From: Hetaerina americana
Taxonomy: Eukaryota > Arthropoda > Insecta > Odonata > Calopterygidae
Direction of reading: 5' to 3'
Length of the DNA: 64,000 nucleotides
Assembly: GCA_022747635.1 (NCBI GenBank)
Contig: JAKTNV010000023.1
Coordinates: 2,772,848 to 2,836,847, forward strand
Below the pieces are notes generated by a model, which worked only from the letters and a program-made list of their open reading frames with translations, was not told the origin of the DNA and did no database searches. This document shows positions 36,149 to 47,984 of the stretch, piece after piece. Position 1 is the first letter of the stretch. Each line of letters starts with the position of its first letter. The translations under genes and the position numbers were made by a program.

Positions 36149-36402
36149 GTATAACACTTAGCACTAGTGGACACAGACAAAAACACAGAAACACACAAAA
36201 AAAGAGACTCACTATTTTTCGAATTTTCGGTGGTCGTTGCCACCTTTATCAAGGAGGAGAGGGACAGAACTCGAACAGTTCTGTCCCTCTCCTCCTTGAT
36301 AAAGGTGGCAACGACCACCGAAAATTCGAAAAATAGTGAGTCTCTTTTTTTGTGTGTTTCTGTGTTTTTGTCTGTGTCCACTAGTGCTAAGTGTTATACA
36401 TT
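36147..36402. repeat. Foldback palindrome 2
   Basis: Arms 36147-36270 and 36278-36402 are inverted copies around a 7-base centre. Because the arms match, both strands give the same conceptual peptide start (MDTDKNTETHKKR), which is a consequence of the palindrome and not a gene. It is a second copy of palindrome 1 about 360 bp downstream, with GGAGAG in place of GAAGAG near the centre. Confidence 0.9.
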
Positions 36403-36434
36403 ATTATTCACGTCCGTGAGTCTTTCAAAAAGTG

Positions 36435-36497
<63 letters not shown>

Positions 36498-36502
36498 TAT
36501 AG

Positions 36503-36573
36503 GGGAGAGGTACGTGTGCTGCCGTTGCAGTAATGAGATTATTAATCGAGAGGATTATAGAATACAACCAGGA

Positions 36574-36575
<2 letters not shown>
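36503..36575 (+). pseudogene. Tiny RTE-like RT fragment between (TA)n tracts
   Basis: Matches the RT region at about 40092-40165 of the neighbouring element (translation around AVMRLL, then EYNQE). It is bounded by TA/CA repeats on both sides. Confidence 0.8.
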
Positions 36576-36624
<49 letters not shown>

Positions 36625-36862
36625 CCCCGGACTACAACCTTGACGTGGTGGAAGGGCTTGAGTTCCGATGACCCCTAGAGCTGTGCTGGCGGGAGTAATA
36701 ATTATTGCTCCTGGTAGGGTCACCCATGCCAGATAGTTGGAAGGTTGGGAGCCAGACGAAAGGTAATCCACGCAGCGTCTGTTCCTCAGTGAGGCGGCTG
36801 CAATGGCGTCTGACCCCAGTGGGGCGGCCAGTAAGTGATGGTGTCACGTTAAAAACACTATT

Positions 36863-37398
36863 CTACATCTACATCTACATAATACCCCGCAAGCCGCCGC
36901 AAGGGCGTGTGGCGGGGGGTGTTAGGTCACCAACCGTAAAAAGGAAAAATACCACATGCAAAAAAAAACAACACGGAATATTACACCCACAGCAGCGCAC
37001 ATACTCATGCAAAAATCCCTTCATCCAATACTCATGCAAACACATATACCGCAAAACAACTAAAAAACTGCACCCCATGATGCAGCACGAAAGCCATCCT
37101 ACAACACGGAAGCCAGGACACAACAAGCAAGAAATTGAAACACCACATGAAAATGCACCACGAAACACTCTACCCCCACAGAGTCTGTAAAAGGCAGGGA
37201 ATACGACCCAACGTTGCAGGTAGCAGGAATTTGCCCCCGCGGAGAGGGACGAGGGATTGAAAGGGAAACTTAAAAATAGATGAACAGAACACGAATGAGG
37301 TCATTCGGAAAGAATGGGTTATTACAGCAAAACACATAAGGTTAGTGGAAGAGCATGCATTTAAATACAACTAATTATTTTTTAGACGCTGAGGGTGG
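36863..37398 (-). mobile_element. CR1-type LINE 3' end inserted in the RTE leader
   Basis: 536 bp holding the 3' untranslated region and last codons of the same LINE as at 51286-52109 (opposite orientation). Its 3' tail is GTAGATGTAGATGTAG on the minus strand. ACTATT occurs at 36857-36862 and again at 37399-37404, a plausible target-site duplication. Removing the insert restores a continuous RTE leader. Confidence 0.85.
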
Positions 37399-37451
37399 AC
37401 TATTGAGGAAGGCAACGGGAAACCACCTCAATTATCATTCCCATGATTTAA

Positions 37452-38858
37452 ATGATGGACAAAACCGAGATTTTGAGTCCTGGCAATTACGGGGCTCGGC
37501 CCAATCGGCCGTGTGTCGTGCCCGGCAGCGGGGGAGGCAAGGCGTCCGCGGTCGTCATCCCACGAAACCCTTGCAAGGGAAAACCAGCAGCAGCAGGACA
37601 GAAGACGCAGGAGAAGAAGACCACACATGTTAGAATAGGAACGTGGAATGCTAGGACAATGAAGAGGACAGGGAAATTGGAGAATGTTAAGCGAGAGATG
37701 GAAAGGGGAAAAATAGATATTTTAGGTCTATGCGAGGTGAGATGGAAAGATAGCGGGAATTACTGGAGTGATAATTTTAGAATAATATACAGCGGCGGGG
37801 ACGAGAGCCAACGAAGGGTTGCCATAGTATTAAATAAAGAGGTAGGAAGAAGCGTAGTCGACATAGAGCAGTTAACAGATAGATTATTACCAGTAGAGAT
37901 AAAGGCAGAACCGACGAACTTGGTTATTATTCAGGTATACATGCCACCGAGCAACCATAAGGAAGAAGAGGTCGATAGGATATACGATCAGTTAGAGGAC
38001 ATAATCGCGTGTGTTCCTGCAGGGAAACATTTGATAGTAATTGGGGATTGGAATGGGACGGTAGGCGAGGGAAGAGATGGTGATGAGGTGGGGGACTACG
38101 GTTTAGGCACGAGGAATGACCGCGGGGAAAAATTAGTTGATTTCTGCAGGAGACAGTGGTTAGACATCACCAATACTTGGTTTAGACACCACACAAGACG
38201 CAGGTATACATGGAAAATGCAAGGTGACTCAGAAAGGTACCAGCTAGATTATGTCCTGGTTAGACACAGGTTTAGGAACAGTGTGATAAATTCGCACAGC
38301 TTCCCGGGAGCGGATGCGGACTCTGACCACAATTTAGTTGTTATTAAATGTAGCGTCCGTTTCAAAAAGATAAGGCGGGGGCGGCAAGTTATAAAATGGA
38401 ATGTAGAAGCATTAAATGGTTTAAAAAGAATGGATTACAAACAGGCGGTAGAGGAAATCATGGATGATCGTAAAGAGCTTAGTACTATCGAAGAAAAATG
38501 GGAAATGATCAAGAAAGGGTTGTCTAAAGCCGCCAAAGACACTATTGGAACCGTTAACGCTAAAAGGACAAAGAAACCATGGACCACGGATGAGATGATT
38601 ACAAAGATGGATGAGCGGCGAAAATGGAAGAATATAAATACAGAATTAGGCAAAATGAAGTACAAAGAATTGAACAATAAATTGAGGTGGGCAAAAAATA
38701 ATGCAAAAGAAGCATGGTGGAAGACGCAGTGCGAGGATATGGAAAGTCTGCAGAGGAAGGGTGAAATCGGTGCGCTGTACAGCAAAGTTAAATCTTTATC
38801 GGGAAGTAAGAAATGGAGATCTATGCTAACAGTTACAGATAAGGCGGGTAAGGTAATA
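37452..38858 (+). pseudogene. RTE-like endonuclease domain
   Basis: Apurinic-type endonuclease that nicks the target for LINE reverse transcription. From the Met at 37452: GTWNARTM at residues 63-70, the metal-binding Glu in LCEVRW (E95), GDWNG at 198-202, YQLDYVLV at 263-270, and SDHNLV at 291-296. All hallmark motifs are present and the frame is open to the mariner insertion, followed by a basic linker toward the RT. The frame then runs a few codons into the mariner end and stops at 38879. The true start is uncertain because the upstream leader is interrupted by the CR1 piece. It is similar to vertebrate proteins named craniofacial development protein 2, which carry a captured endonuclease of this type. 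Confidence 0.9.
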
Positions 38859-39611
38859 CGAGAGTCATCCGGAAAGTAGTACCCGTTCGTGCCGCATGAA
38901 GTGCTGACGACGCGAGTAGCCGCTGGACGAGGTCAGATAGCTTCAGTGGCTTGTCTGTCTTCTCTGAGCCAAGTTGCGTGACGCTAGCATTGCCTGTGTT
39001 GTTTCTGTGATTGTTTACAATGTTTAAAAAAATTGAGAACGCCGCCAGTTGTGAAGTGAGGGCAGTGATTAAATTCCTCAATGCAAGAAACGTTCGCCCA
39101 TGTGATATTCATCGCCAATTAAAGGAGGTGTATGGAGACAATGTAAAGGACGAGTCGTCTGTTCGGCGGTGGTGTCGCAACTTCAACATGGGGAGGGGGA
39201 ACACACACGACGATGAGCGTTCGGGGAGACCGTCTGTCATTACAGACCAACTGGTGAGCTCAGTTGACGAATTCGTGAGGAACGATCGGCGCGTCACAAT
39301 TGATGACATCTGTGAGCATTTTCCCAATGTTTCTCGAACAATTGTTCATGAAATTGTTAAACACCATCTGCATTATGCAAAAATTTGTGCAAGATGGGTC
39401 CCTCGCGTATCTCAATGAGCTGGCGGCGAAGGACTATGCAGCAGGAATACAGAAACTTGTCACACGTTATGACAAATGCCTTAATTTGCTTGGAGATTAT
39501 GTTGAGAAGTAGTTTAAAGTATCCTCTTTCAAATAAAATTTTTTATGTTTGTTAATATTTACTTTTGTCTTTTTATTTCACAAACGGGTACTACTTTCCG
39601 GATGACCCTCG
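38859..39611 (+). mobile_element. Internally deleted mariner, 753 bp
   Basis: Inverted ends of about 27 bp (CGAG then GTCATCCGGAAAG, one mismatch) with TA duplications at 38857-38858 and 39612-39613. The family differs from the 1311 bp mariner. The joined flanks match the uninterrupted RTE copy at 31.26 kb. Too short for a full transposase, so it is non-autonomous. Confidence 0.93.
39020..39512 (+). pseudogene. mariner transposase with catalytic core deleted
   Basis: 39020-39418 encodes the DNA-binding N-terminus (KFLNARNVRPCDIHRQL, then GRPSVITDQL and FPNVSRTIVHEIVKHHL) up to ARWVPRV. It then jumps into another frame, with only the extreme C-terminus left (LVTRYDKCLNLLGDYVEK, stop at 39512). 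The catalytic aspartates and about 200 residues between are gone. The product could bind DNA but could not catalyse transposition. Confidence 0.9.
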
Positions 39612-39613
39612 TA

Positions 39614-41215
39614 GTTGACGTAGGAAAGATCCAAGAGAGATTGAAGGAGTATATAGAAGAAATGTTTAGTAAAGAACTTAGACCAACAAAGTTAGACATT
39701 GAAAAAGAATATGACGTAGAGGAAGACAGCTTCGGTCCAGGCATACTCGACGATGAGATAGAAAGGGCATTAAGGGAGATGAAATTAAACAAGGCCGTGG
39801 GGGTGGATAACATTCCCGCGGAACTATTGAACGGTTTGAGAAAATGTGGGAGGAAGAGACTACTGTATATGGGTTGATTCGTAATATCTATGAGAAAAGA
39901 ATCATGCCGGAAGACTTTGTGAGATCAGTTTTAGTTCCAATTCCGAAAAAGGTAAAAGCTACATCATGTGAGGACTACAGGACAATAAGTTTGACATCCC
40001 ACGCAGCTTAAGTTGTTCTCAGGATCATAAACAAAAGAATAGAGAGTAGGGCAAATGATTACTTAGGGGATGATCTGTTTTGGGTTTAGGAAGGGGAGAG
40101 GTACGCATGATGCCAATGCAGTAATGAGATTATTAAACGAGAGGAATATAGAACACAACCAGGAGGTATTTGCCTGTTTCGTAGATTTCGGAAAAGCGTT
40201 TGATAGAGTGCATTGGGGGAAACTAATGAGTATATTGCAGAAAATGTGAATAGATTGAAGGGATAGTAGGCTAATCCGCAACCTGTACATGTCTCAGCCT
40301 GCTCAGGTGCGGGTGGGAAACGGGTAGTCCGGATGGACAGTGTTAGAAAGAGGTGTAAAGTAGGGTTGCCCATTATCCTCGTTGCTGTTCAACCTGTATG
40401 CAGAGGAAATGATTCAAGAGGCATGGGAAGAACTGGAGGTAGGAATGAAAGTGGGCGGGGAATTCGTAAAATCTGTTAGGTTTTCTGATGACCAAGCTTT
40501 AGTTTGTCAGTCAGCCAAGGGGTGGCAAGCTTTGCTGAGCGAATTGGAAATTCAGTGCAACAGGTATGGGATGAGAATCAATATTAATTCAACAAAGGTT
40601 ATGCGATTTTCTAGGAAGAAAAAGGCTAAGCTAAACATTAAAATAGGAGGGAAAAAACTAGAGCAGGTAGAACAGTTTACGTATCTCGGTAGTGTTTTGG
40701 ACCAAGACGGTCAAAGTAGTAGGGACGTAAGGAGAAGGATTGCGCTAGGAAAAGAGGCTTTCACAAAGAGGAGGGAGTTGATGACAGGGACGTTGAGAAA
40801 GGACATTAAGAAAAGACTCGTAAAAACTTTGATATGGAGCGTAGCTATGTACGGCGCGGAAACGTGATCATTGAAGCGGGGGGATAGACGTAGATTGGAG
40901 GCTTTTGAAATGTGAGTGTGGAGAAGAATGGAGAAGGTGGAATGGACAGAGGAAAAACAAATGAGGAAGTACTTGGTATGGTGGGCGAAGAGAGGGGTTT
41001 GTTGGGAGAAATCCTATGGAGGCAGGAAAAGTGGATGAAGGTGGTGTTGACCGGCAGTGGGATGTTGAAGACTGTGATGGAGGGGAGAATGTTTGGCAAA
41101 TGAGGAAAGGGAAGGAAAAGGATATGGATGCTGGACGGGATGAAGGGAGGAAAAGGTACTCAGAGATGAAGAGGGACCTGATATAGAGTAGGATGATGGA
41201 TTTTGTGTTTTGTTA
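39614..41215 (+). pseudogene. RTE-like reverse transcriptase, frameshifted
   Basis: Continues the LINE after the mariner. KAVGVDNIPAELLNGLRKCG is followed by a shift near 39870. FRKGRGTHDANAVMRLLNER and CFVDFGKAFDRVHW lie at about 40083-40215. GCPLSSLLFNLYAEEM, FSDDQALVCQS (catalytic box, usually ADD) and QFTYLGSVLDQDG lie in an open stretch at 40382-40864. The C-terminal ERRRLEAFEM-like and VEWTEEKTNEEVL part follows to about 41215 with further stops. Several single-base changes and stops in the 39.87-40.38 kb part make it inactive. Confidence 0.88.
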
Positions 41216-41283
41216 GGATTAATAAAATGTTTGTTTGGTAGTTGTGTCCATCCAATAACCCACCTTAACCGGTAGATTACCTT

Positions 41284-41312
41284 AATATATATATATATAT
41301 ATATATACATAT
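41284..41312. repeat. (TA)n microsatellite
   Basis: Short TA tract between the end of the RTE element and the start of a Penelope RT fragment. Confidence 0.9.
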
Positions 41313-42480
41313 ATGGCGAAATATTGCCTCTTACTACGATGCACACCACAGACCCCACCCACAGATTTCCTCATCGAACCGAGCCAAATCGTCCTCATCA
41401 AAAATGCTTTTCAATTCAACCACAAAATATATTTACAAATAAAAGGCACTGCAATGGGTACGCGTTTGGCTCCTGCATACGCCAGTGTTTGTATGGGTAA
41501 AATATAACATGACTTTCCGCAACCACAAACCCTCAAACCACTCTTCTGGGCCCGCTATATCGATGACATTTTCCTCCTTTCGCCCAGCAGACCCGCAACT
41601 TTATCCTCTTTTATTTTCTCTCTCAACTCCTCCTCGGGGTCTTTCACTTCTTCTATATCTGCCTCGAATATCAATTTCCTAGATATCGACGTTCACCTCC
41701 AAAACAATACGTTTTACACCTCAGTCCACATTAAACCAACCAACAAGCAACAGTATCATCATTTCGACCGCTGCCTTCCACCTCATGCAAAGCGCTCCTT
41801 CCCATTCTCACTCTCAGCCCGTGGCTTCCGTCTCTGCAACAACACCCCCTCCCAACAGAAATACTTGGACCAGACATGACTCTCTCAGAAAATGTAGGTA
41901 CTTTGAAAAACTACTGAACAGTAAAATTCTTAAACCGTCAACCCCATACACTCCCCTCCCCAAACCAAACCCCCCAAAATGCCCTAATGTTATCACCATT
42001 TTCTTCCCCCGAACACACAAAATTAAACATTTAATCCGTGACCTCTTCCTAATTATTAATAACAGTCAGTCCACATCACTTTCATTTCAATATTGCCCCT
42101 TTGTTTCGTTCAAACGCCCATCGAACTTCGAAAGAAATCTTCATGTCAACATAACCAACTGCGAGCACTCCCGTCTCTCCCCCGCCCCTACCCGCACCAT
42201 GCAACCGCCCGCACTGCAAATGCTGCCATCTTCTAAGACCCTCCCCCTCACTTAGTACGAACTCCCAACCGTCGCCACCTGCACCTCAAAAAATATTATA
42301 TATCGCCTCTCCTGTAACTTCTTCCCTGCCTTCTATGTGGGCGAATGCTCGACCACACTTTTCCTCCGCATGAATAACCAACGATATTCCACCAAATCTC
42401 TCACCTTCCTTAATTATCCCATCCCTACTCACACTGCTTCCCACAGCCAATCTTTTGATGACTGCTTCTCCGTTTCGGTG
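41313..42480 (+). pseudogene. Penelope-like RT and GIY-YIG, decayed
   Basis: Order of blocks on the plus strand: LQIKGTAMGTRLAPAYASVC (RT motif 4 region), ARYIDDIFLLSPS (catalytic box, 41560s), NFLDIDVHLQNN, the linker NVITIFFPRTHKIKHLIRDL, a Cys/His-rich stretch near 42200, then YRLSCNFFPAFYVGECS, which corresponds to the GIY-YIG core. Frameshifts separate the blocks. The N-terminal RT part is missing, so it is a 5'-truncated copy of a Penelope lineage distinct from the one at 13 kb. The block order itself is well preserved, which makes identification firm. Confidence 0.9.
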
Positions 42481-42947
42481 ATTGAAATCCTTCCCAAATT
42501 GGCTAGTATCATAGAGGATAGAACCCGCGGGATGGCGCATATCTGGGTGACCCAGGCATTTAAACCGCCCGGGCTGAACCAATCCCACAGAATGCATCAT
42601 ATAGCTGTCTAAATATCCCTTCCCACCCCTTTGTTCATTTCCAATTGGTTCCTTACCTCTCCTTTCCTCACCTTTCCCCCGCACATGTCCTATCCGCTCT
42701 TCCCCGAGAACGCCATTCTGAAGACGACAATACGCAAAATGCCCTCCAAGTCTCCCTTACTACTTCCACCCTTCCCCCTCCGGCCTCCGATTTCCCGATT
42801 GCAATCCCAATTACACCCCCTCCCCTCACTCCGAGGTGGCTGCCCTGATAAGCACACCCACGCCCGAAGACAAATGACTCGCGCCTGTGTTGCTCCGTCC
42901 GGGCGACGGGCTCGGGGCTGGGGGGGAGGGCGGTCGGGCGCAAGGGG

Positions 42948-43202
42948 CGGAGGAGTAGTGGCGGCCCTCGTTTGAAGGAGCCTTGGAGCACGCAACGCCC
43001 CTGCTCCCGTCGCACGCGCCCCCCTCCCTCGGCCCCCACGCCCAAATAAACGCTGCCCCCTGGAGAGCCGCGGCCCCCGCCCCGCCCCCGCGAGCAAACT
43101 CCTTACTCCTTCGAAGCCACTAATCAAACCATTGAAAGTTTAACCATTCCACTGGCCTTTCGTGCTTTTAGTCAGCATTCCATTTTGGGTCTCTCTTCCC
43201 TT
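42948..43202. repeat. GC-rich repeat, copy 1
   Basis: About 255 bp nearly identical to 50155-50404. The first part is very GC-rich (runs such as CCCCGCCCCGCCCCCGCGAG) in an AT-rich region. The last 90 bp is ordinary. Both copies lie close to the same mariner terminus. Confidence 0.9.
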
Positions 43203-43283
43203 ATATTCTCCCTCTCTGTTCCTTATATTTAATCTAAATGGATGACATTATACTTCATTTTTCTTCCGATACTTCATTTCAGC

Positions 43284-44090
43284 CCGATACTTATTGTACG
43301 GACCCTGTTTATCACCTTGAAGAAGCAAGAATTTTGAAGAGATACACAGGGCTTGAATAGACAGTATCGGGAAAAGGTTAGGGAAATAGATATATTTCAG
43401 ATGTCACTACACCGCCTCAAAATTCTTCAAAGTGCATTCCTTATGCGTGGACACACTTTGGCCAGGCGTTTTTCCAGGACTCGAAGGCTTCCATGTAGGT
43501 GGGTTCCGGAAGGTCCTCGAGGGTACACTTGCAGGTTCTTTGACGGCACTTAGGGTCCCATTGTGTTGGTGCCTTTTAAGGGAGGATTTCACTTTTGGGA
43601 ATAGGAAATAGCCTGCTGGTGCCAAGGCGGGACTGTCATTGGGTTGGGGAATCGTCACAATGCCCTTTTTTGCCATGCAGTCGGTGGAGCACCTTGGAGC
43701 ACGTGGCGCTGGCTGCACTGGTTGTCTGGGTGGGCGAGTTCAGCGCAGATCTTTCGCACCACCACATTTCCAGTGATAGTGATGTGCACTGTCAGCATAT
43801 CAAAGGCGACACGATCCGCGATCATGAGCACACTTAATCGACGGCGTGAAATCAGCACCTCACGCGCACGTTGCACGTTGTCTTCGGCTCTTGACGTCGA
43901 CGGCCGCCCAGCGCGAAGCTCGTCATCGAAACTCTCTCGGCCATCTTTGAAGAGCTTGTGCCGATTAAAAACTGCAGTTTGCGACATGATTTCCTCCTTG
44001 GAAACGTTGCGATTCATTTCCATGGCTCCGTAACCGACTTCCCCAGTCCAACACAAAATGTGATGACGGAGCGCCGTCCAATCTTCGCTT
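43284..44090 (-). pseudogene. Dead mariner with one inverted end
   Basis: The terminus ACTTATTGTACGGACCCTG (43289-43307) equals that at 50129-50147. Minus-strand frames give FNRHKLFKDGRESFDDELRA and GRPSTS, then a shift, and further on LAPAGYFLFPKVKSSLK and a C-terminal piece ending near 43407. The third catalytic Asp is replaced (APAG). Many stops and frameshifts. Confidence 0.82.
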
Positions 44091-44099
44091 TATTTTGTG

Positions 44100-45110
44100 C
44101 TTACACCGAACCACTCGACAGGGGCCCAGTAAAAATATGGTCTAGCCCGAACGAACGCTTTCTGGCGATTGGCGCGTGCTGACGGTCAGTCCCCCACGGA
44201 GTCCGCGGGGTGGGAGATCGCTGCGACGCAGTCACGCCAAGAAAAAATTGTTTCCGGAACATTTTATACAAACCTTGTACTTGTCATTACAAATAATACC
44301 TATGAAATTGAAAAAGAGGCTTCTTCTCGTCAATTCAATTCCACATTCAATTTGCAACTAGTGTTTGGGATAAATTTAAGTCAAAATGTTGTTAGAACCG
44401 TACGGTCATTTAAAATTCCATTCGGAGAATATGCTTCACTCTGATCACGAAATCTCTTATAGGATTACATGGAGTTTAAAATGAAACAATTCACCAATCT
44501 GTCAATCGTACGAATTCACTTGCAGAATCTAGTGAAACATCAAACCCACGAGGTATTAGAAACAAATCGTGTATTTCACCGAATGTTTTAAAAGGCGATT
44601 GGTTTTACCACATATGTGACTTCTTTGTCCGAAGTTACCACATATTTGATCAACCCAATTCTTGATCAAGTTTGATGGAATCCACAATTTTTCTAATTCC
44701 TCAAGACGCGAATTTACCAACTTTATCCTGATATCATTGCATTTTTTCGACCTACCTGTGCAATTCGTATGGCAATAAAAAATAATATAGGAACTGCGGA
44801 ACGCATGGATTCATAGATTTTTTATTCCTGCTCACAATGCTTGTCCAAGACTCAAACAATGCAACGCAATACATTTAAGCATAATTGTCCTCAGAGAAAG
44901 AGTAATTTTTTTCAGGCAGTGCGAGTCAAATACCACGTGATTCCTCTTTTCACATGCCTATATTTCCCTGCTTTAGGTGCATTCCTGCCCATTGGTATGC
45001 ACGCAGCTATCTTGTGTAATGAATAATCTTTCTCACTCTCCTCCAAGGAAGAGAAGCATGGCGGTAGGGCACACTCCTGCGAGTTTTGGGACATACACTA
45101 CATGTACGTA
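44100..45110. other. No recognised feature
   Basis: About 1 kb between two mariner remnants, no recognisable gene. Confidence 0.45.
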
Positions 45111-45269
45111 CAAGGTCAGTCTCAAAAGTAGTAGGCCCTATTTTTTCCCGGATAGACGGATGGGCGGGCGGCTGTTTCTGGGGTTAGGTTCGAGGGAGGA
45201 GTCTCAGGGAAGGTTGGACGCCGTTATTAGCTGACTCTCAACCTTCACGGGGAGCGGATGATTCACTAG

Positions 45270-45640
<371 letters not shown>

Positions 45641-45644
45641 CTGT

Positions 45645-47090
45645 TTTGATCACGATCCGTGCAAGCGGAAATGTATCTTCACACGAGTTTGTCTGGCCTA
45701 ACATTTGCCCGAGAGAATTTCTAAGAAATAGGGGATAGGTTAACAGTTCGCGTCAGAGACGTCGCAGATCACGATTGAATAATGAAAAAGCACAAGGGCC
45801 GCCTTATCGGCCGGTCGATGGAACGAAGGCCGCCCGGGCTTCCGACCGCGCGTGATGGATGACGGCGACACGCGGCGTGGATGAACGGGACCTACCCCCG
45901 TCCAAACGAGTTTTAATCTAGTTTCTGTCCTGAATATCAAATGCACGTCGATCAACCATGTACACCCCGGAAGTTGAACTTAAAATGCCCATTAACAAAT
46001 GACACGCGGCACTTCGATTCGCGCTCTTCCCCGAATCGGCAGCTGCTCTCGGGAAAGAGGAAGGGAGCACTCGGGAGTGGGTTCTGCCGCACGCGAAATC
46101 CATACCGGACTGAAATTTAAAATCCTGCCACCCTTCATTGAAGCACTGAATGATACTGCTCTCCTTCCCCTGCAAGACAACCGTGGATCCCGTATTTCGA
46201 GCCATCACTCGGCAAAGATTTTCATGCAGTTTCGAAGGAAGAAATCCACTTGTGCTAATTTTTGTGATGCATTTGCAATGCGGAAGGTATGAATTAATCG
46301 CCACAAGGTTTATGCGTTAGATGCCCACAAAAATAGCGTTTCGCAACACCACGCGCGTTGAAACCAACATTTTTATTTGCGGCATGAAAACGTTCGTGGG
46401 GTCAAGGTCAATAAAAAAGTCCCTGGCCCCTCACACTCCTCGCTCCAACGCAGGAAAATGTGTGCGTGAGGCATAGCGCCGCACTTTTGCCTCCTCAAAT
46501 CGTTTCTTATCACCTCCGAAGTCACTGCACACGGCTTATTCAAGTGAAAGTACGAAATTTGAAACACGGTGACGATTGAAATCGTGTCCAAAATGAATCC
46601 CATTGAGCTAAAATTATGTGCCCCATTAAATGATTTTTTGCTATCACAGTAATAGTTGGTAAACTAGACGTCTAGACGATGTCATTGCGTCACCCAGGCA
46701 TTCCCCACGTAATTGTCCACTGAAGCTCATGCCTGTTATTGCGTGTGCTTCCAAGCCTTGAGTGCGCTCAGCTTGACCGCATGCATTCATATCACATCGC
46801 TCCCATCAGACTTATTCACCGTTGCGTTCCCTCAATAGTATTTCCAAGTTTTAAGGTGTTAATATTTATCCCGACTAATATACGCTACCTTGAGTACTTA
46901 TTATCCACGTGGTTATTACTAAAATTAATAAAACTGCTATCTGATACGATTGGTATCATCACTTAAAATTGATTCCGAACAAATGAGTAGTTTTTAGCAT
47001 AGATATGAGACCAAATATCGTTCATATTCATAAATATTTTTATTCATAAAGATATCTTCTACATTGATATCCCATCATTACTCTATACTT
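45645..47090. other. No confidently recognised gene
   Basis: A minus-strand open frame of 128 codons (45918-46304) has no domain I recognise. The rest holds no feature that can be named. Confidence 0.4.
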
Positions 47091-47247
47091 GAATATTTAC
47101 ATTACAAACGTAAGTTAAAAAAATTAATAGCAGTAAATATAGCTCAGGCTAATGAATTTCAAACATTGAAACCCAAATACAGTTTCATACGTAATCAAAA
47201 GTATAAAGCATGTGTCTACGTAAAATATTTTCACGATAAAGTTAAGG

Positions 47248-47793
47248 TTGGTTTTCTTTATCATTATCTTACATTGTTCAGACAGGCAGACGTTTTCGGC
47301 ACGCATTAAGGAACACAGGAAAGGCTTTATTGCAGGTAACACTAATTTTTTATTTGCCAAACATCTACTTATTATTGATAGAATTGAGCTCTTACGGCTG
47401 GTAGTATTCAATGAATGTAAAACTCCAATAGCCGTAAACAGCCGTATTCGTATTCACCTTTCTTATCCCTTTCATTTTTTCTTTTTACCCCTTCTTGACT
47501 TGTGACGTTAGCCAACTAATTTCATTTTTACTTTGTTTAGAAAGGTAAACTGTTTACGGCTATTGGAGTTTTATATTCATTCAAAACATCTACTTGATTC
47601 CAACCATTTCTGTGACTTCGACTTCAAAGTGCTTCTCAACCTGGATAAAGGAGAGAAGCTAGATGCCATGGAACAACTAGAAATCATGCGTCGCAAGAAC
47701 TTGGACCTCATCAATGAAGTCCAATTTTTACCTTCACCCTCCTCTCCATCTCCTTCCCACGACGCACATGTGATCCCTTGTCCCTACTCGTAG
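47248..47793 (+). pseudogene. Penelope-like GIY-YIG C-terminus, rearranged
   Basis: 47280-47370 encodes RQTFSARIKEHRKGFIAG and FLFAKHLL of a GIY-YIG domain. 47575-47793 encodes KHLLDSNHFCDFDFKVLLNL and AMEQLEIMRRKNLDLINEV, the end of the protein. Between them a 30 bp segment (47412-47441) is inverted at 47550-47579. The second part is a reverse copy of 54742-55045. The first part is from a related but different stretch, so the locus is chimeric. Confidence 0.8.
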
Positions 47794-47984
47794 GACCACC
47801 ACACCCCCTCCACTATGCGTACGGAGACCATGCTTTCCCGACCAATGTGGGAAGCCCTGACCCTCTTTCTTCACGGTCGAGTCAGAGTGGATCTCTGATT
47901 TGACGGGTAAGTTGTAAAAAAAACCAGCCAAGATAATTGTAAAAGTTTTTATATCTGAAAACTGCATTCAATTTAATTTTTTTC

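Larger units (their letters stand above)
36621..41215 (+). mobile_element. RTE-like LINE, nearly full length, twice interrupted
   Basis: Starts after a (TA)n tract with a leader (CCCTCCCCGGACTACAACC), continues through an endonuclease and RT, and ends near 41215 before another TA tract. It is split by a CR1-type 3' end at 36863-37398 and a deleted mariner at 38859-39611. Both have target-site duplications, so they came later. RTE assignment is by CFDP2-like endonuclease and RT wording. An uninterrupted relative lies at 30877-31849. Confidence 0.85.

Noticed and set aside
36064..36502. Open frames on both strands that start with the same peptide (MDTDKNTETHKK)
   Set aside because: They are mirror images of one palindrome and run into TA-repeat Tyr-Ile runs, so no gene is supported.
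42690..43127. Arg/Gly/Pro-rich frames of 125-145 codons on the minus strand
   Set aside because: GC-rich repeat DNA has few stops in all frames. No domain is seen and the block is a dispersed repeat.
47734..47967. Minus-strand 77-codon frame, also matched at 54613-54801
   Set aside because: It is the antisense of the Penelope C-terminal coding end and its 3' flank in both copies.
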